64,000 bases of DNA from NCBI GenBank assembly GCA_002498365.1, contig DAHB01000005.1:343393-407392 (forward strand), written 5' to 3'. The notes below the pieces were generated by a model. It did not search any database. It was given only the letters and a program-made list of their open reading frames with translations, and was not told where the DNA came from. Source of the stretch: Methanomassiliicoccaceae archaeon UBA421. GTDB lineage: Archaea; Thermoplasmatota; Thermoplasmata; Methanomassiliicoccales; Methanomethylophilaceae. Positions 15,034-24,900 of this stretch are shown one piece after another. Position 1 is the first letter of the stretch, and each line of letters starts with the position of its first letter. The position numbers and the translations under genes are program-made.

Positions 15034-17837
15034 TGAGAGGTATCACGAAAAGGATCGGCTCGATCAAATTCTCCTGCGTCTCCCCGGAGGAGATCAGGAA
15101 GATGTCCGCCACCAAAGTAATAACCGCGGACACCTACGACGACGAGGGATACCCGATCGACATGGGTCTCATGGACCCCCGCATGGGGGTCATCGAGCCC
15201 GGGCTCCGCTGCAAGACATGCGGATGCAAAGTTGACGAGTGCCCCGGGCACTTCGGACATATAGACCTGGCGCTCCCGGTGATACATGTCGGCTTCGTCA
15301 AGGACATCAAGATGCTCCTAGAGAGCACCTGCCGCTCCTGCGGCAGGCTGATGCTGACGCCTGACCAGATAAGCGACACCAGGAACGACATGGAGCGCAT
15401 GGAGGAGCTGGGCGGCGACACGATGGACGTCAAGAACTTCGCCAAGGTCACCGCCAAAGGCGCGTCCACCAAGGGCCTGTGCCCGTACTGCGGCGCAGAA
15501 CAGATCAAGATAAAGCTGGACAAGCCCACCACCTTCAGGGAGGTGGACGACAACCACAAGCTGACCCCCAAGGAGGTCCGCGAGAGGCTCGAGCGTATAA
15601 CCGACGAGGACCTTGCGACCCTGGGATTCGACCCCGCCACATGCAGGCCCGAATGGATGGTGCTCACCGCCCTCGCGGTGCCGCCGGTAACGGTCAGGCC
15701 ATCGATCACCCTCGACTCGGGAGACAGGTCCGAAGACGACCTCACCCATAAGATGGTGGATGTCCTGAGGATCAACCAGAGGCTCAGGGAGAACCGCGAC
15801 GCGGGCGCCCCCCAGCTTATCGTGGAGGACCTGTGGGAGCTCCTGCAGTATCACATAACCACCTATTTCGACAACCAGACGTCCGGCATCCCGCCCGCGA
15901 GGCACAGGTCCGGCCGTCCGCTCAAGACGCTGGCCCAGAGGCTGAAGGGGAAGGAGGGACGCTTCAGGTCCAACCTTTCCGGTAAGCGTGTGAACTTCTC
16001 CGCCCGTACCGTGATCTCTCCGGACCCGATGCTCTCCATAAACGACGTGGGTATACCCACCGTCGCCGCCAGGGAGCTGACCGTCCCGGTGCACGTGAAC
16101 GAGCACAACATCGAGAAGCTCCGCGAGCTCGTGGCCCGCGGCCCGACCCCCCCCGAGGACGCCGAATACATACCCGGAGCCAACTACGTCATAAGGTCCG
16201 ACGGAAGGAGGATACGCGTGACAGACCGCAACGCCCAGGACGTTGCGGAAGGGCTCGAGCCCGACTACACGGTCGAGAGGCAGCTCATCAACGGCGACGT
16301 CGTCCTGTTCAACAGGCAGCCCTCGCTGCACAGGATGTCCATGATGGCCCACCGCGTCAGGATAATGGGCGGACGCACGTTCAGGTTCAACCTGTGCGTA
16401 TGTCCCCCCTACAACGCAGACTTCGACGGAGACGAGATGAACCTCCACGTGCTGCAGTCCGAGGAGGCCCGCGCCGAAGCCCGCATACTCATGCAGGTCC
16501 AGGAGAACATCCTCTCCCCGAGGTACGGAGGTCCCATCATAGGGGCGATCCACGACCACATAACCGGTGCGTACTTCCTTACGCACCTGAGCCCCCGCTT
16601 CGACAGGTTCGAGGCCGCCAACATAATGAGGAAGCTACCGGACATCGAGATGCCGGAGCCACTCAGGGACGAGGAAGGCAAAGCGTATTGGACGGGGAAA
16701 CAGATATTTTCTTCGGTCCTTCCCAAAAACTTCCGCACCACCTTCAAGGCCAACATATGCCAGAACTGTTCTTCGTGCAAGAGGGAGGAGTGCGAATACG
16801 ACGCGTACGTCAAGATACGCAACTCCCAGCTCATCTGTGGAACGATCGACGTCAAGGCCATAGGCAACAGCAAGGGGAAGATCGTCGACCGCATCGCCCG
16901 CGACTACGGGTCCGAGGAGGCAGCCAATTTCATCAACCATGTTACAAGGCTAGCCCTCGGCGCCCTTATGAACCACGGGTTCAGCACAGGGATAGGCGAC
17001 GAGGACATACCGGAGGAAGCGGTCCTTCAGATCAACAGCTTCAGCCAAGAGTGCATATCCGAAGTGTCCAGCCTTGTGGAGTCCTATCAGGAGGGGACCC
17101 TCGAGCAGATGCCCGGGCGCTCTCTGAGGGAGACCCTCGAGGTCAAGGTCATGTCCCAGCTGGGAGCGGCCCGTGACGAGGCCGGTAAAATCGCAGGCAA
17201 ACACCTGGGTATGAGCAACCCGGCGGTCATCATGGCCAAGGCCGGAGCCCGCGGATCGATGCTGAACCTGTCCCAGATGGCGGGATGCGTCGGTCAGCAG
17301 TCCGTTCGTGGAGAGAGGCTGTCCAGAGGATACTGGAACAGGACCCTTTCCCACTTCCACAAGGGCGACATGGGCGCGTACGCAAGGGGGTTCTGCTCCA
17401 ATTCGTACAAGTCAGGGCTCACGCCCACCGAGTTCTTCTTCCACTCCATGGGAGGACGTGAAGGACTGGTCGATACTGCGGTGAGGACGTCCAGGTCCGG
17501 TTACATGCAGAGAAGGCTCGTATCGGCGCTGGAGGACCTCAAACTGACGTCCGACGGCACCGTGAGGAACACCATAGGGATGGTCATCCAGTTCAAGTAC
17601 GGAGAGGACGGGGTCGACCCGACCAGGTCCGTGCGCGGAAAGGCGATAGACCTGGACGACCTGTTCGCAGAGGTCCTGGGCGACGACGTCGCCGAGAAGA
17701 TGATACGCATCGACGACAGGGACGTCGGCGAGGACTACGGCGCCAAGGAGAAGGACGAGATGGAGTTCATGGACGACGACGAGTCCGAGGAGTTCGAAGA
17801 CTCCGGAGATTCCGATTATGAGTCCGGAGGTGAGTGA
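15030..17837 (+). CDS. rpoA1: RNA polymerase subunit A' (Rpo1N)
   Basis: A 935-residue N-terminal part of the largest subunit. An N-terminal zinc motif (CKTCGCKVDECPGHFGH), a second zinc site (CRSCGRLM / CPYCGAE), and the absolutely conserved magnesium-binding active-site motif NADFDGDEM are all present. Bridge and trigger-loop region motifs follow (GQQSVRGERLSRGYW, GLTPTEFFFHSMGGREGLVDTAV). The C-terminal 50 residues are very acidic (EKDEMEFMDDDESEEFE). The ATG at 15030 overlaps the rpoB stop; a second ATG at 15033 is equally possible. Confidence 0.98.
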   Translation: MMRGITKRIGSIKFSCVSPEEIRKMSATKVITADTYDDEGYPIDMGLMDPRMGVIEPGLRCKTCGCKVDECPGHFGHIDLALPVIHVGFVKDIKMLLESTCRSCGRLMLTPDQISDTRNDMERMEELGGDTMDVKNFAKVTAKGASTKGLCPYCGAEQIKIKLDKPTTFREVDDNHKLTPKEVRERLERITDEDLATLGFDPATCRPEWMVLTALAVPPVTVRPSITLDSGDRSEDDLTHKMVDVLRINQRLRENRDAGAPQLIVEDLWELLQYHITTYFDNQTSGIPPARHRSGRPLKTLAQRLKGKEGRFRSNLSGKRVNFSARTVISPDPMLSINDVGIPTVAARELTVPVHVNEHNIEKLRELVARGPTPPEDAEYIPGANYVIRSDGRRIRVTDRNAQDVAEGLEPDYTVERQLINGDVVLFNRQPSLHRMSMMAHRVRIMGGRTFRFNLCVCPPYNADFDGDEMNLHVLQSEEARAEARILMQVQENILSPRYGGPIIGAIHDHITGAYFLTHLSPRFDRFEAANIMRKLPDIEMPEPLRDEEGKAYWTGKQIFSSVLPKNFRTTFKANICQNCSSCKREECEYDAYVKIRNSQLICGTIDVKAIGNSKGKIVDRIARDYGSEEAANFINHVTRLALGALMNHGFSTGIGDEDIPEEAVLQINSFSQECISEVSSLVESYQEGTLEQMPGRSLRETLEVKVMSQLGAARDEAGKIAGKHLGMSNPAVIMAKAGARGSMLNLSQMAGCVGQQSVRGERLSRGYWNRTLSHFHKGDMGAYARGFCSNSYKSGLTPTEFFFHSMGGREGLVDTAVRTSRSGYMQRRLVSALEDLKLTSDGTVRNTIGMVIQFKYGEDGVDPTRSVRGKAIDLDDLFAEVLGDDVAEKMIRIDDRDVGEDYGAKEKDEMEFMDDDESEEFEDSGDSDYESGGE

Positions 17838-17839
17838 TA

Positions 17840-19294
17840 ATGGCCAAGAAAGACACCATGAAGGCTCTGATCAGGCGCGGGGTCAGCGAAGAGGCGGCCG
17901 CGCTCCTGATGACCAAATACAACACCCTCGGCGACGTAGAGGCGATATCCCAGGGCGACATCGAGGACCTGGGGATCTCTTCCGAAGAGGCCGAGTCCAT
18001 CGTGGCGAAGCTCTCCAAACGCCCGTCGCGCTCTACGACCGCCAAGGTCAAGAAAGAGGTCGAAGAGGCCGTGCCCGCTTTCACAGCGAAGGAGATCACC
18101 CACCACCACCACCGTACCCCGGAGCAGCTGAGGCTTCTCGAGGTCGCGGCGTCCAAGGGGTACTCCATCCCGATGAAGATCGTCACCGAAATCGCTTCGC
18201 GCATGGCGGGGAACGATTTCAGCGACGAGGTCTGCGGAAAGCTCCTGGACAGGGCATGGGAGATGTACACCTCCCACCTGATGGACCAGAACGAGTCCGC
18301 AGGGGTCATGGCCGCCCATTCGATAGGGGAGCCGGGTACGCAGATGAACATGCGTACCTTCCACTACGCGGGAGTCGCCAACATCAACGTTACCCAGGGC
18401 CTTCCGAGGCTCATCGAGATCGTCGATGCGAGGCGCGTTCCGAGCACGCCGTCGATGGAGATCCCTCTTCTGGGGATCGCCGCCGAGGACGAGAGCGTCG
18501 CGCGCCATGTGGCATCGGAGATCGAGATGACGGTGCTCACGGACGTGGCAGAGATTTCCACGGACGTCACGAACATGCGCATCATCATCACGCCCAGCGC
18601 CCACAAGATGGACAAGCGCGGTGTGACGATAGACGAGATGTTCGATAGGCTGAACAAGATCAAGGCCGTCCGCGGCCTGATCGAAAAGACGGATTTCAGC
18701 ATAACCATAACGTCCGACCAGCAGTCCTTCAAGAAGCTGCAGACCATGTACGACGCCATCAAGAACGCCAAGATAAAAGGCATCGACGGCATCGCCAGGG
18801 CGGTCCTCAGCAAAAGCAAGGACACAGGCAGATACGAAATAGTCACCGAGGGCAGCAACATGAAGGAGGTCCTCAAGGTCGAGGGAGTCGATTCGCCGAA
18901 CGTCATGACCAACAGCATACTGGAGGTAGCGGAGGTTCTGGGGATCGAGGCGGCCAGGAACGCGATCATACACGAGGCCGGGGAGACGCTGGGCGAAGCA
19001 GGCTTGGACGTCGACATAAGGCACATCATGCTGGTCGCGGACCTGATGACCAATGACGGTCTCGTCAAGGCCATCGGAAGGCACGGTGTCTCCGGAAAGA
19101 AGTCGTCGGTTCTCGCCAGGGCGGCGTTCGAAATAACCGCGGCCCACCTGCTGCATGCGGCAATGGTGGGAGAGGTCGACCACCTCGAAGGTGTGACGGA
19201 AAACATCATTGTAGGACAGCCGGTCACGCTAGGGACCGGAGCAGTAAACCTGATTTATACACCCAGGAAAAAAACTAAGGGGGATGAAGAATGA
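17840..19294 (+). CDS. rpoA2: RNA polymerase subunit A'' (Rpo1C) with N-terminal extension
   Basis: A 484-residue C-terminal part of the largest subunit, longer than the roughly 390 usual in methanogens. The conserved core begins near residue 115 and includes ESAGVMAAHSIGEPGTQMNMRTFHYAG and ARAAFEITAAHLLHA. The first 65 residues form an added helical domain (LIRRGVSEEAAALLMTKYNTL, SQGDIEDLGISSEEAESIVAKL) that looks like a helix-hairpin-helix, joined by a charged linker ending in HHHH. ATG 17840 is chosen; GTG 17834 is in frame and overlaps the rpoA1 stop. Confidence 0.97.
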   Translation: MAKKDTMKALIRRGVSEEAAALLMTKYNTLGDVEAISQGDIEDLGISSEEAESIVAKLSKRPSRSTTAKVKKEVEEAVPAFTAKEITHHHHRTPEQLRLLEVAASKGYSIPMKIVTEIASRMAGNDFSDEVCGKLLDRAWEMYTSHLMDQNESAGVMAAHSIGEPGTQMNMRTFHYAGVANINVTQGLPRLIEIVDARRVPSTPSMEIPLLGIAAEDESVARHVASEIEMTVLTDVAEISTDVTNMRIIITPSAHKMDKRGVTIDEMFDRLNKIKAVRGLIEKTDFSITITSDQQSFKKLQTMYDAIKNAKIKGIDGIARAVLSKSKDTGRYEIVTEGSNMKEVLKVEGVDSPNVMTNSILEVAEVLGIEAARNAIIHEAGETLGEAGLDVDIRHIMLVADLMTNDGLVKAIGRHGVSGKKSSVLARAAFEITAAHLLHAAMVGEVDHLEGVTENIIVGQPVTLGTGAVNLIYTPRKKTKGDEE

Positions 19295-19578
19295 GTGAAG
19301 AAAAAGTCGATATAAGCAAGGCGCTGAGGGCGGCCATTACAACGGGTAAGGTCGAGTTCGGCGTGGACCAGACAGAGAAGGCCATAAAGGCAGGCAAGGC
19401 CCAGATGATAATCTTGGCAAGGAACTGCCCCAGCGAGACGCTGAAAGACAAAGTGGGCGTGAAGGTCCACGTCTACGACGGCAACAACATGGAGCTCGGG
19501 GCCATTTGCGGAAAACCCTTCTCGGTATCGGCGCTGGCCGTCATCGACAAAGGCACCTCAAACATACTTACGCTGTGA
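19291..19578 (+). CDS. rpl30e: Ribosomal protein L30e
   Basis: A 95-residue member of the L7Ae/L30e RNA-binding family, in its usual place between rpoA2 and nusA. The typical central motif is seen (FGVDQTEKAIKAGKAQMIILARNCP) and the C-terminal half LGAICGKPFSVSALAVID. The ATG overlaps the rpoA2 stop. Confidence 0.95.
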   Translation: MSEEKVDISKALRAAITTGKVEFGVDQTEKAIKAGKAQMIILARNCPSETLKDKVGVKVHVYDGNNMELGAICGKPFSVSALAVIDKGTSNILTL

Positions 19579-19583
19579 GTGAA

Positions 19584-20012
19584 ATGCCTGCAGAGATAGT
19601 CATCACAGAGGATACCCTAAGGTACATCGCGCTGTTCCAGGAGGTGACCCACACCAACGCTGTGGATTGCATGGACACCCCCGACAAGCTCGTCTTCGTA
19701 GTGGAGGCGGGACAGGGCAACATCGCGGTGGGCAAGAAAGGGGACCATATGATCAGACTGAAGGACCTGACCGGGAAGAACATCCAGGTTGTGGAACACT
19801 CGGCCGACCCCGAACAGTTCGTCATGAACGTATTCCATATCTACAACCCTCAGAAGGTCGTGATCGAGAAGCGCGGGGAGATAACCCACGCAACCGTGAC
19901 GGTGGATCCGGAGCTCAAAGGCAGGGCCATAGGCAAAGAGGGCAAGAACCTTCGCATAGCCAGAGATATCGTGAACAGACACCACGACATACAGAGCCTC
20001 AGCGTGGACTGA
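19584..20012 (+). CDS. nusA: NusA-like transcription factor (two KH domains)
   Basis: A 142-residue archaeal NusA, which lacks the N-terminal polymerase-binding and S1 domains of the bacterial protein and keeps only the KH pair. Both KH loops are visible (GNIAVGKKGDHMIRLKDLTG and GRAIGKEGKNLRIARDI). It is the last gene of the rpo operon here. In most Euryarchaeota rps12, rps7 and EF-2 follow; here a convergent radical SAM gene begins after 40 bases. Confidence 0.95.
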   Translation: MPAEIVITEDTLRYIALFQEVTHTNAVDCMDTPDKLVFVVEAGQGNIAVGKKGDHMIRLKDLTGKNIQVVEHSADPEQFVMNVFHIYNPQKVVIEKRGEITHATVTVDPELKGRAIGKEGKNLRIARDIVNRHHDIQSLSVD

Positions 20013-20052
20013 TCCCTCCCCTAGGGATCGTCTCCAGGGTGAAACCTGTTAA

Positions 20053-21126
20053 TCAGCTGCGGGCGTGGCGGCCGAGAGGCATCCTCTCCACCTCCAGCCT
20101 GTCCGCGGTCGGATACTCTTCTATGATGTAGCACTTGTAGGGCAGCTCGTCCGCCAGCTCCTGGAGGACCCACGAGGCCACCTCTATCCTGTTGCGCTTC
20201 CTGTCTATGAACAGGAGCACGTCCGGAACCTCGTATTCTTTCATGAGGTGTTCCGCCGCCCCGTCAAGGTCGTCGGCGTAAAGGATCCCTCTCAGGACCG
20301 TACCCTCGTCGGTCACGACGTCGTATTCTTTGGCGGTGTTGTTCGCCCTCCTTATCAGGCGGCGCCTCAGCTGTATCCCGTCCTTGAACGAGGAGGAGCA
20401 GAAGTGTATCCTCCTGCCGGGGTTCGACGATATAAGTGCCAGCGCGGTCTCCTCAGAGCCACTGACCGCCGATGAGATGTCGTCCTTCAGCTTGTAGCCG
20501 TTCTTCTTCATCATGTCCCAGTTGCTCTCAGAGAACTCGAGCTCGTTCAGGTTCACGAAGGATACGCCGGCCGAGAAGGCGCGGGATATCAGCGAATCAA
20601 GGTCCTTCTCGCGCCCCGGCAGGGCCGGTACCTCGATGCCGACGTCGAGGCCGATCGAAACGACCTCTTCGAGTTTTCCCGTGTCGAAGTCGCCCCATGT
20701 CCCGTCGCCCGGATGGAACCGGACCTCGTCGAGGCCCGCTTCCCTGAGCAGCCTTATCTTGCCCGGGTCCACCGACGATGTGTAAAGGTGTATGTGGTGC
20801 CCCGGGCCGAAACGGTCCTTCAGCATGCGGATGTAATGCAGGGTCCGGTCCATGTCGCATAGCGGGTCTCCGCCGGTTATCCCGGTGCCCATGGCGTCCA
20901 TGGCCTCCGCCTCTCCGAGTATCTCGGCGTCCGAGGAGGACCTGAGCTCGTTCGCGTACGTCCCAGCGACCCCTTTCTTTTCGAGGGAGACGGGGCAGTA
21001 CGGGCACCCGGTGCGGCATATCCCGGTCACGAAAAGCACCATCTTCGAACCTTCGGAGCAGAACAGACAACCTTTGGCGAGTTCGCCGCCGGCCGCAGAG
21101 CCGCACTCCAATCTCCTCATCGTCAT
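20053..21126 (-). CDS. Radical SAM protein, COG2108 type
   Basis: A 357-residue protein with the radical SAM motif C-x3-C-x2-C (GICRTGCPYCP) and a preceding cysteine pair (GCLFCSEGS). Glycine-rich SAM-binding strands follow (GTGITGGDPLCDMDRTLHYI, HIHLYTSS, VRFHPGD). It matches the archaeal family distantly related to pyruvate formate-lyase activating enzymes, whose substrate is unknown. The C-terminal third (residues 270-357) is a separate alpha/beta domain. It is divergent from pyrF with 53 bases between them. Confidence 0.8.
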   Translation of the reverse strand: MTMRRLECGSAAGGELAKGCLFCSEGSKMVLFVTGICRTGCPYCPVSLEKKGVAGTYANELRSSSDAEILGEAEAMDAMGTGITGGDPLCDMDRTLHYIRMLKDRFGPGHHIHLYTSSVDPGKIRLLREAGLDEVRFHPGDGTWGDFDTGKLEEVVSIGLDVGIEVPALPGREKDLDSLISRAFSAGVSFVNLNELEFSESNWDMMKKNGYKLKDDISSAVSGSEETALALISSNPGRRIHFCSSSFKDGIQLRRRLIRRANNTAKEYDVVTDEGTVLRGILYADDLDGAAEHLMKEYEVPDVLLFIDRKRNRIEVASWVLQELADELPYKCYIIEEYPTADRLEVERMPLGRHARS

Positions 21127-21179
21127 GAACGATAATCGCTCCGACGTTTTATTAACTCTCCCTGAGCTATCGGGGAACC

Positions 21180-21833
21180 ATGAAGAAGGACACTCGTTTG
21201 GTACTCGCCCTGGACGAGACCGACGGAAATAAGGCGCTGGCTATTGCCGATGCGGTATCCGACTGCGTTGATGCTGTTAAGATCAACTGGCCTCTGGTAC
21301 TCTCTTCCGGTCCCGAAATGATCGAACGGCTGGCGGAACACAACGACGTCATCTGCGACTTCAAGGTCGCCGACATACCGAACACCGTCCGTCTGATAGT
21401 GGAGGGCTGCGTATCGAGGGGGGCTTCGGCAATCATCGTGCATGCATTCACGGGCGATGATTCGCTGGCGGCCGCCGTCGCGGCCGCCGGCACAGACGCA
21501 GAGATATTCGCTGTCACTGAGATGAGCCACCCCGGAGGGCGGCTTTTCACCGCCAAGCATGCGGTGGAGATGGCCGAGATGGGGGTAAGATGCGGTGCTT
21601 CCGGTTTCATCGCACCAGCCACCAGGCCGGAGGGCATCGCGGCAATACGGGCGGTCGTCGGGGATAGGACGATACTCTCGCCCGGAGTGGGCGCCCAGGG
21701 CGGAAGCGCGGCGGCGGCCATATCCGCAGGGGCGGACTATGTGATAGTCGGCCGCTCGATATACAAATCAGGGGACCCGAGGGCGGTTGCCAAAACTCTG
21801 TGCGACGAAATCGAGCGCTGTGCAGACCTCTGA
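21180..21833 (+). CDS. pyrF: Orotidine 5'-phosphate decarboxylase
   Basis: A 217-residue TIM-barrel enzyme catalysing the last step of UMP synthesis. The catalytic tetrad is visible: K34 in AVKINWP and D60-x-K62-x2-D65 in CDFKVADIPNT. The phosphate-binding end is GADYVIVGRSIYKSGDP. Length fits the archaeal enzyme. Confidence 0.96.
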   Translation: MKKDTRLVLALDETDGNKALAIADAVSDCVDAVKINWPLVLSSGPEMIERLAEHNDVICDFKVADIPNTVRLIVEGCVSRGASAIIVHAFTGDDSLAAAVAAAGTDAEIFAVTEMSHPGGRLFTAKHAVEMAEMGVRCGASGFIAPATRPEGIAAIRAVVGDRTILSPGVGAQGGSAAAAISAGADYVIVGRSIYKSGDPRAVAKTLCDEIERCADL

Positions 21834-21844
21834 CTATATATTAA

Positions 21845-21880
21845 GGGCGCGCCCGTAAACCTATAAATAGGCAATCAAAC
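21845..21880 (+). promoter_or_regulatory. Promoter of the STT3-like gene
   Basis: A 10-base palindrome GGGCGCGCCC (about 21845-21854) is followed by a good TATA box CCTATAAATAGG (about 21860-21871), 45 bases before the ATG at 21916. The palindrome just upstream of the box may bind a regulator. Confidence 0.5.
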
Positions 21881-21915
21881 ATCAATCGCCACCTTAAAGG
21901 ACGGAGACCCTTATA

Positions 21916-24900
21916 ATGCGTAAATTCGGAAAGGAAAAATCTTCCCAGGAAGCTGAGAAGAGGGCCCTGGCCGCCAAAGAAGGCGGCGAAGGATCTTGGA
22001 TAAAAAGACACTGGCTCCTGCTGACGCTTCTTTTGACAGTCGCGCTGGCCGTCGCTGTCAGGACGGTGTTCTCGTTCGGTATATCCGCGGGAAGCAACTT
22101 CGCCCTGTCCGGCGCGGGGTCATCTGAACACCAGCACACGATCGAGAGCATCCTTACGGGAGCATTCGGGCTTTCCGACCCATCGCTTAACTACCCGTAC
22201 GGCGGAACCTCGGTCCAGCCTCCGCTGGTCGACTTCTTGTTGGCGTTCTTCGCCGAGATAGCCGTGCTGCTAGGAGCATCCGTCCCGACCGCAGCAGCAG
22301 GTGCACTCGCCTTCTCCGGTCCAGTGGCCGCAGGGATAGCCTGCATCTTGGTCTACATGCTGGGGAAGGAGATGTTCGACAGGACCGTCGGCCTGGTGTC
22401 GGCGCTTCTGTTCGCTACGCTGCCTCTGCCGATCGTCATGTCCGTGTTCTCGAACGGCAACGAGCTGAGCATCGTCCTGCTGTTCTTCGTGGCCGCGGCC
22501 CTGTTGATTTTCAAGGCCATGAATGCTCTCGACGGCCGCACCGACGGCATGAAGGGCGCATTCACCAGGGATGTGCTGAAATACACCGTGCCCGCAGGGC
22601 TTCTGATCGCCGCCGTGGCATTATCGTGGAACGGGTTCCGCATGGCCTTCGTCATGTTGGTGTTCCTGATGGTCGCCCAGGCCGTCTTCGCCCGCATCAG
22701 GGGCCGTGATTTCGGCGCCGTATTCGCATCCTATCTTACGATCATCGCCATAGGACTTGCGGTGTCCGTGCCCTATTACGTGGCCGCTGGGCTGTTCTTT
22801 GCGGTTTTCACCGGGCCGGTAATGGTCGTGGCGATCTCCGCGGTCTGCGTCGGGATACTCTACATGATGAGGTCGAGGCCTAAACTGCAGTCCTTCCTGG
22901 TGCCGATCATAGTCGCGGCCGCCGCATTGGCGGCACTCTACCTGGCGGCCCCGCGCCTGTTCGAAGACGCGGTCTCCGGCAACCAGATATATGAGACCTC
23001 GCTCATCGCGGCGATCCTGCTGCCCCAGCACGTCTCGATATCATACATGGCCACGTTCTACGGCTGGGCTACCGTCTGGATGCCTTTCGTTATCTTCACG
23101 TACATGCTCTACAGGTTTGGCAAGAAGGGCCGCTCCGAGGCCTACCTGATGTCGATGCTCTGGATCATCGGAGTTTTCGTGCTCAGCTGGCTCTCCTTCG
23201 AGAGCGCCATAATGGCGGGCGCGATGTATTCGATAGCCGCCTCGGTCGTCATAGTCAAGCTCATCCGTGCGGTGGACATGAGGACCTACCTGTCAACCAT
23301 AAGGGGAGGGGGCTTCAAGGCGAGCCTCAAAAAGCTCCTGAAGCCGGAGCCCTTCATATCGCTCGTCTGCGTCCTCCTGCTGGTCGTGGCGCCCAACGCC
23401 CTGCTGGCCGCCGACGCCAGCACCTCCACCAACCAGGAGGAGGGCCTTTCCGCAGACTATCTAGGCGGGATGGGATACTCCATCAACACCGAGGAAAGCA
23501 ACCCGATGAACATGATCTGGGACACCTACTCCGGCATATCCAAGGACGGCGCCCTGGTTACATGGTTCCTCGATTCCTCCTCGGCTGCGGACAGGGGAGG
23601 GTTCGTATCCGTCACAAGCGATTCCGGCCAAGGCGCCTCGGCGGCATCCAACATAATACTGGCGAACGGTTCCGAAGGAGCCTATGCCGCGATGGCGCTG
23701 CGCCTGATAATCGCTGACGGGACCGAAAGGTATTCGGATCAGATCAACGCGGCGGGCCTCAGCGACCTGGCCTCGATCATAAACGACCCGGCGGCGTGCA
23801 GGGACACGGTCCTCAAAAATCCGGACCTATATCCCGGCGTTTCGGGATCGCTCAGCGAAGAGAACGCCGTCTACATGCGTGCATCCCTGTATATCGCGGA
23901 GACCCTGACGGAGACCGAGGTCATCGCATTTTACAACGGCATTTGCAGCGAGCGCGGTGACGGTGGGATCGCCTACGTGGCACTTAACGCGGGAATGATA
24001 CCCCTCTACTACGGCGACGGCTCTTCGATCTCCACCCTGGCCTACCTTAATGACTACTCCTCGGACACCTACGGGGCCGCGACCAAGTACTTCTCATACG
24101 GATACAGCGGCGTCACCTACACGGACGCGATGTACGAGTCCTTCCTCTGGAAAGCACTCTTCGGCGTGACCGGCGAGTCGGCCGGCGTGACGCAGAGCAT
24201 AGCTTACGAGCTGGTGTACAGCGACGGTACCGTAACGGCGCAGCCCGGACTCGGGCTCAGCGGTTTCGAGGTCGAATACTGGCAGGTCAAATACAATCCC
24301 GACGGCGACGCGAGCCTGACCGACGGCGGATGGGTTTACATGGACGGATACGAGGCCATCGAGCTTCAGAAGACCAACGGCGGTCTAATCAACTACTTCT
24401 CCAGCATCGTCCTCCTGAAGGTGTCCGACCCGGCCGACGAGACCGCGGTTACCGGACAGATAACCTACAACGGCGGAACGCCGCTGCCCGGCGCAAAGGT
24501 CGCCGTGTTCGAGGAGGACGAGAACGGGACATTCGTCCAGCGCTCCACATCCTTCACGGACTCCGACGGCAACTACTCGATCATGGTCCCCGTCTCGGGC
24601 AACTACGAGATCAGAGTATACACCGGTACGGACCTGACGGTCGGCGGAACGTTCATAGGAACCGTCGCAGACCCTTCGGTGGCCACGGACATAACGGGAT
24701 CCACTATCTCGGGAACCGTTACCGGCGTAAAGTCCCAGGTCAGCGTAACGGCTGTGGGACAATACTCGGGTAAAACAGTTACGGTGGCCTCCGACGCCTC
24801 CGGAAATTACACATTCACAGACATGCCGTCGGATAAATACACGATAACCGCGAACCTCGGAACCTACACCCTGGGCACGAAGTCCGTAACCATATATCCG

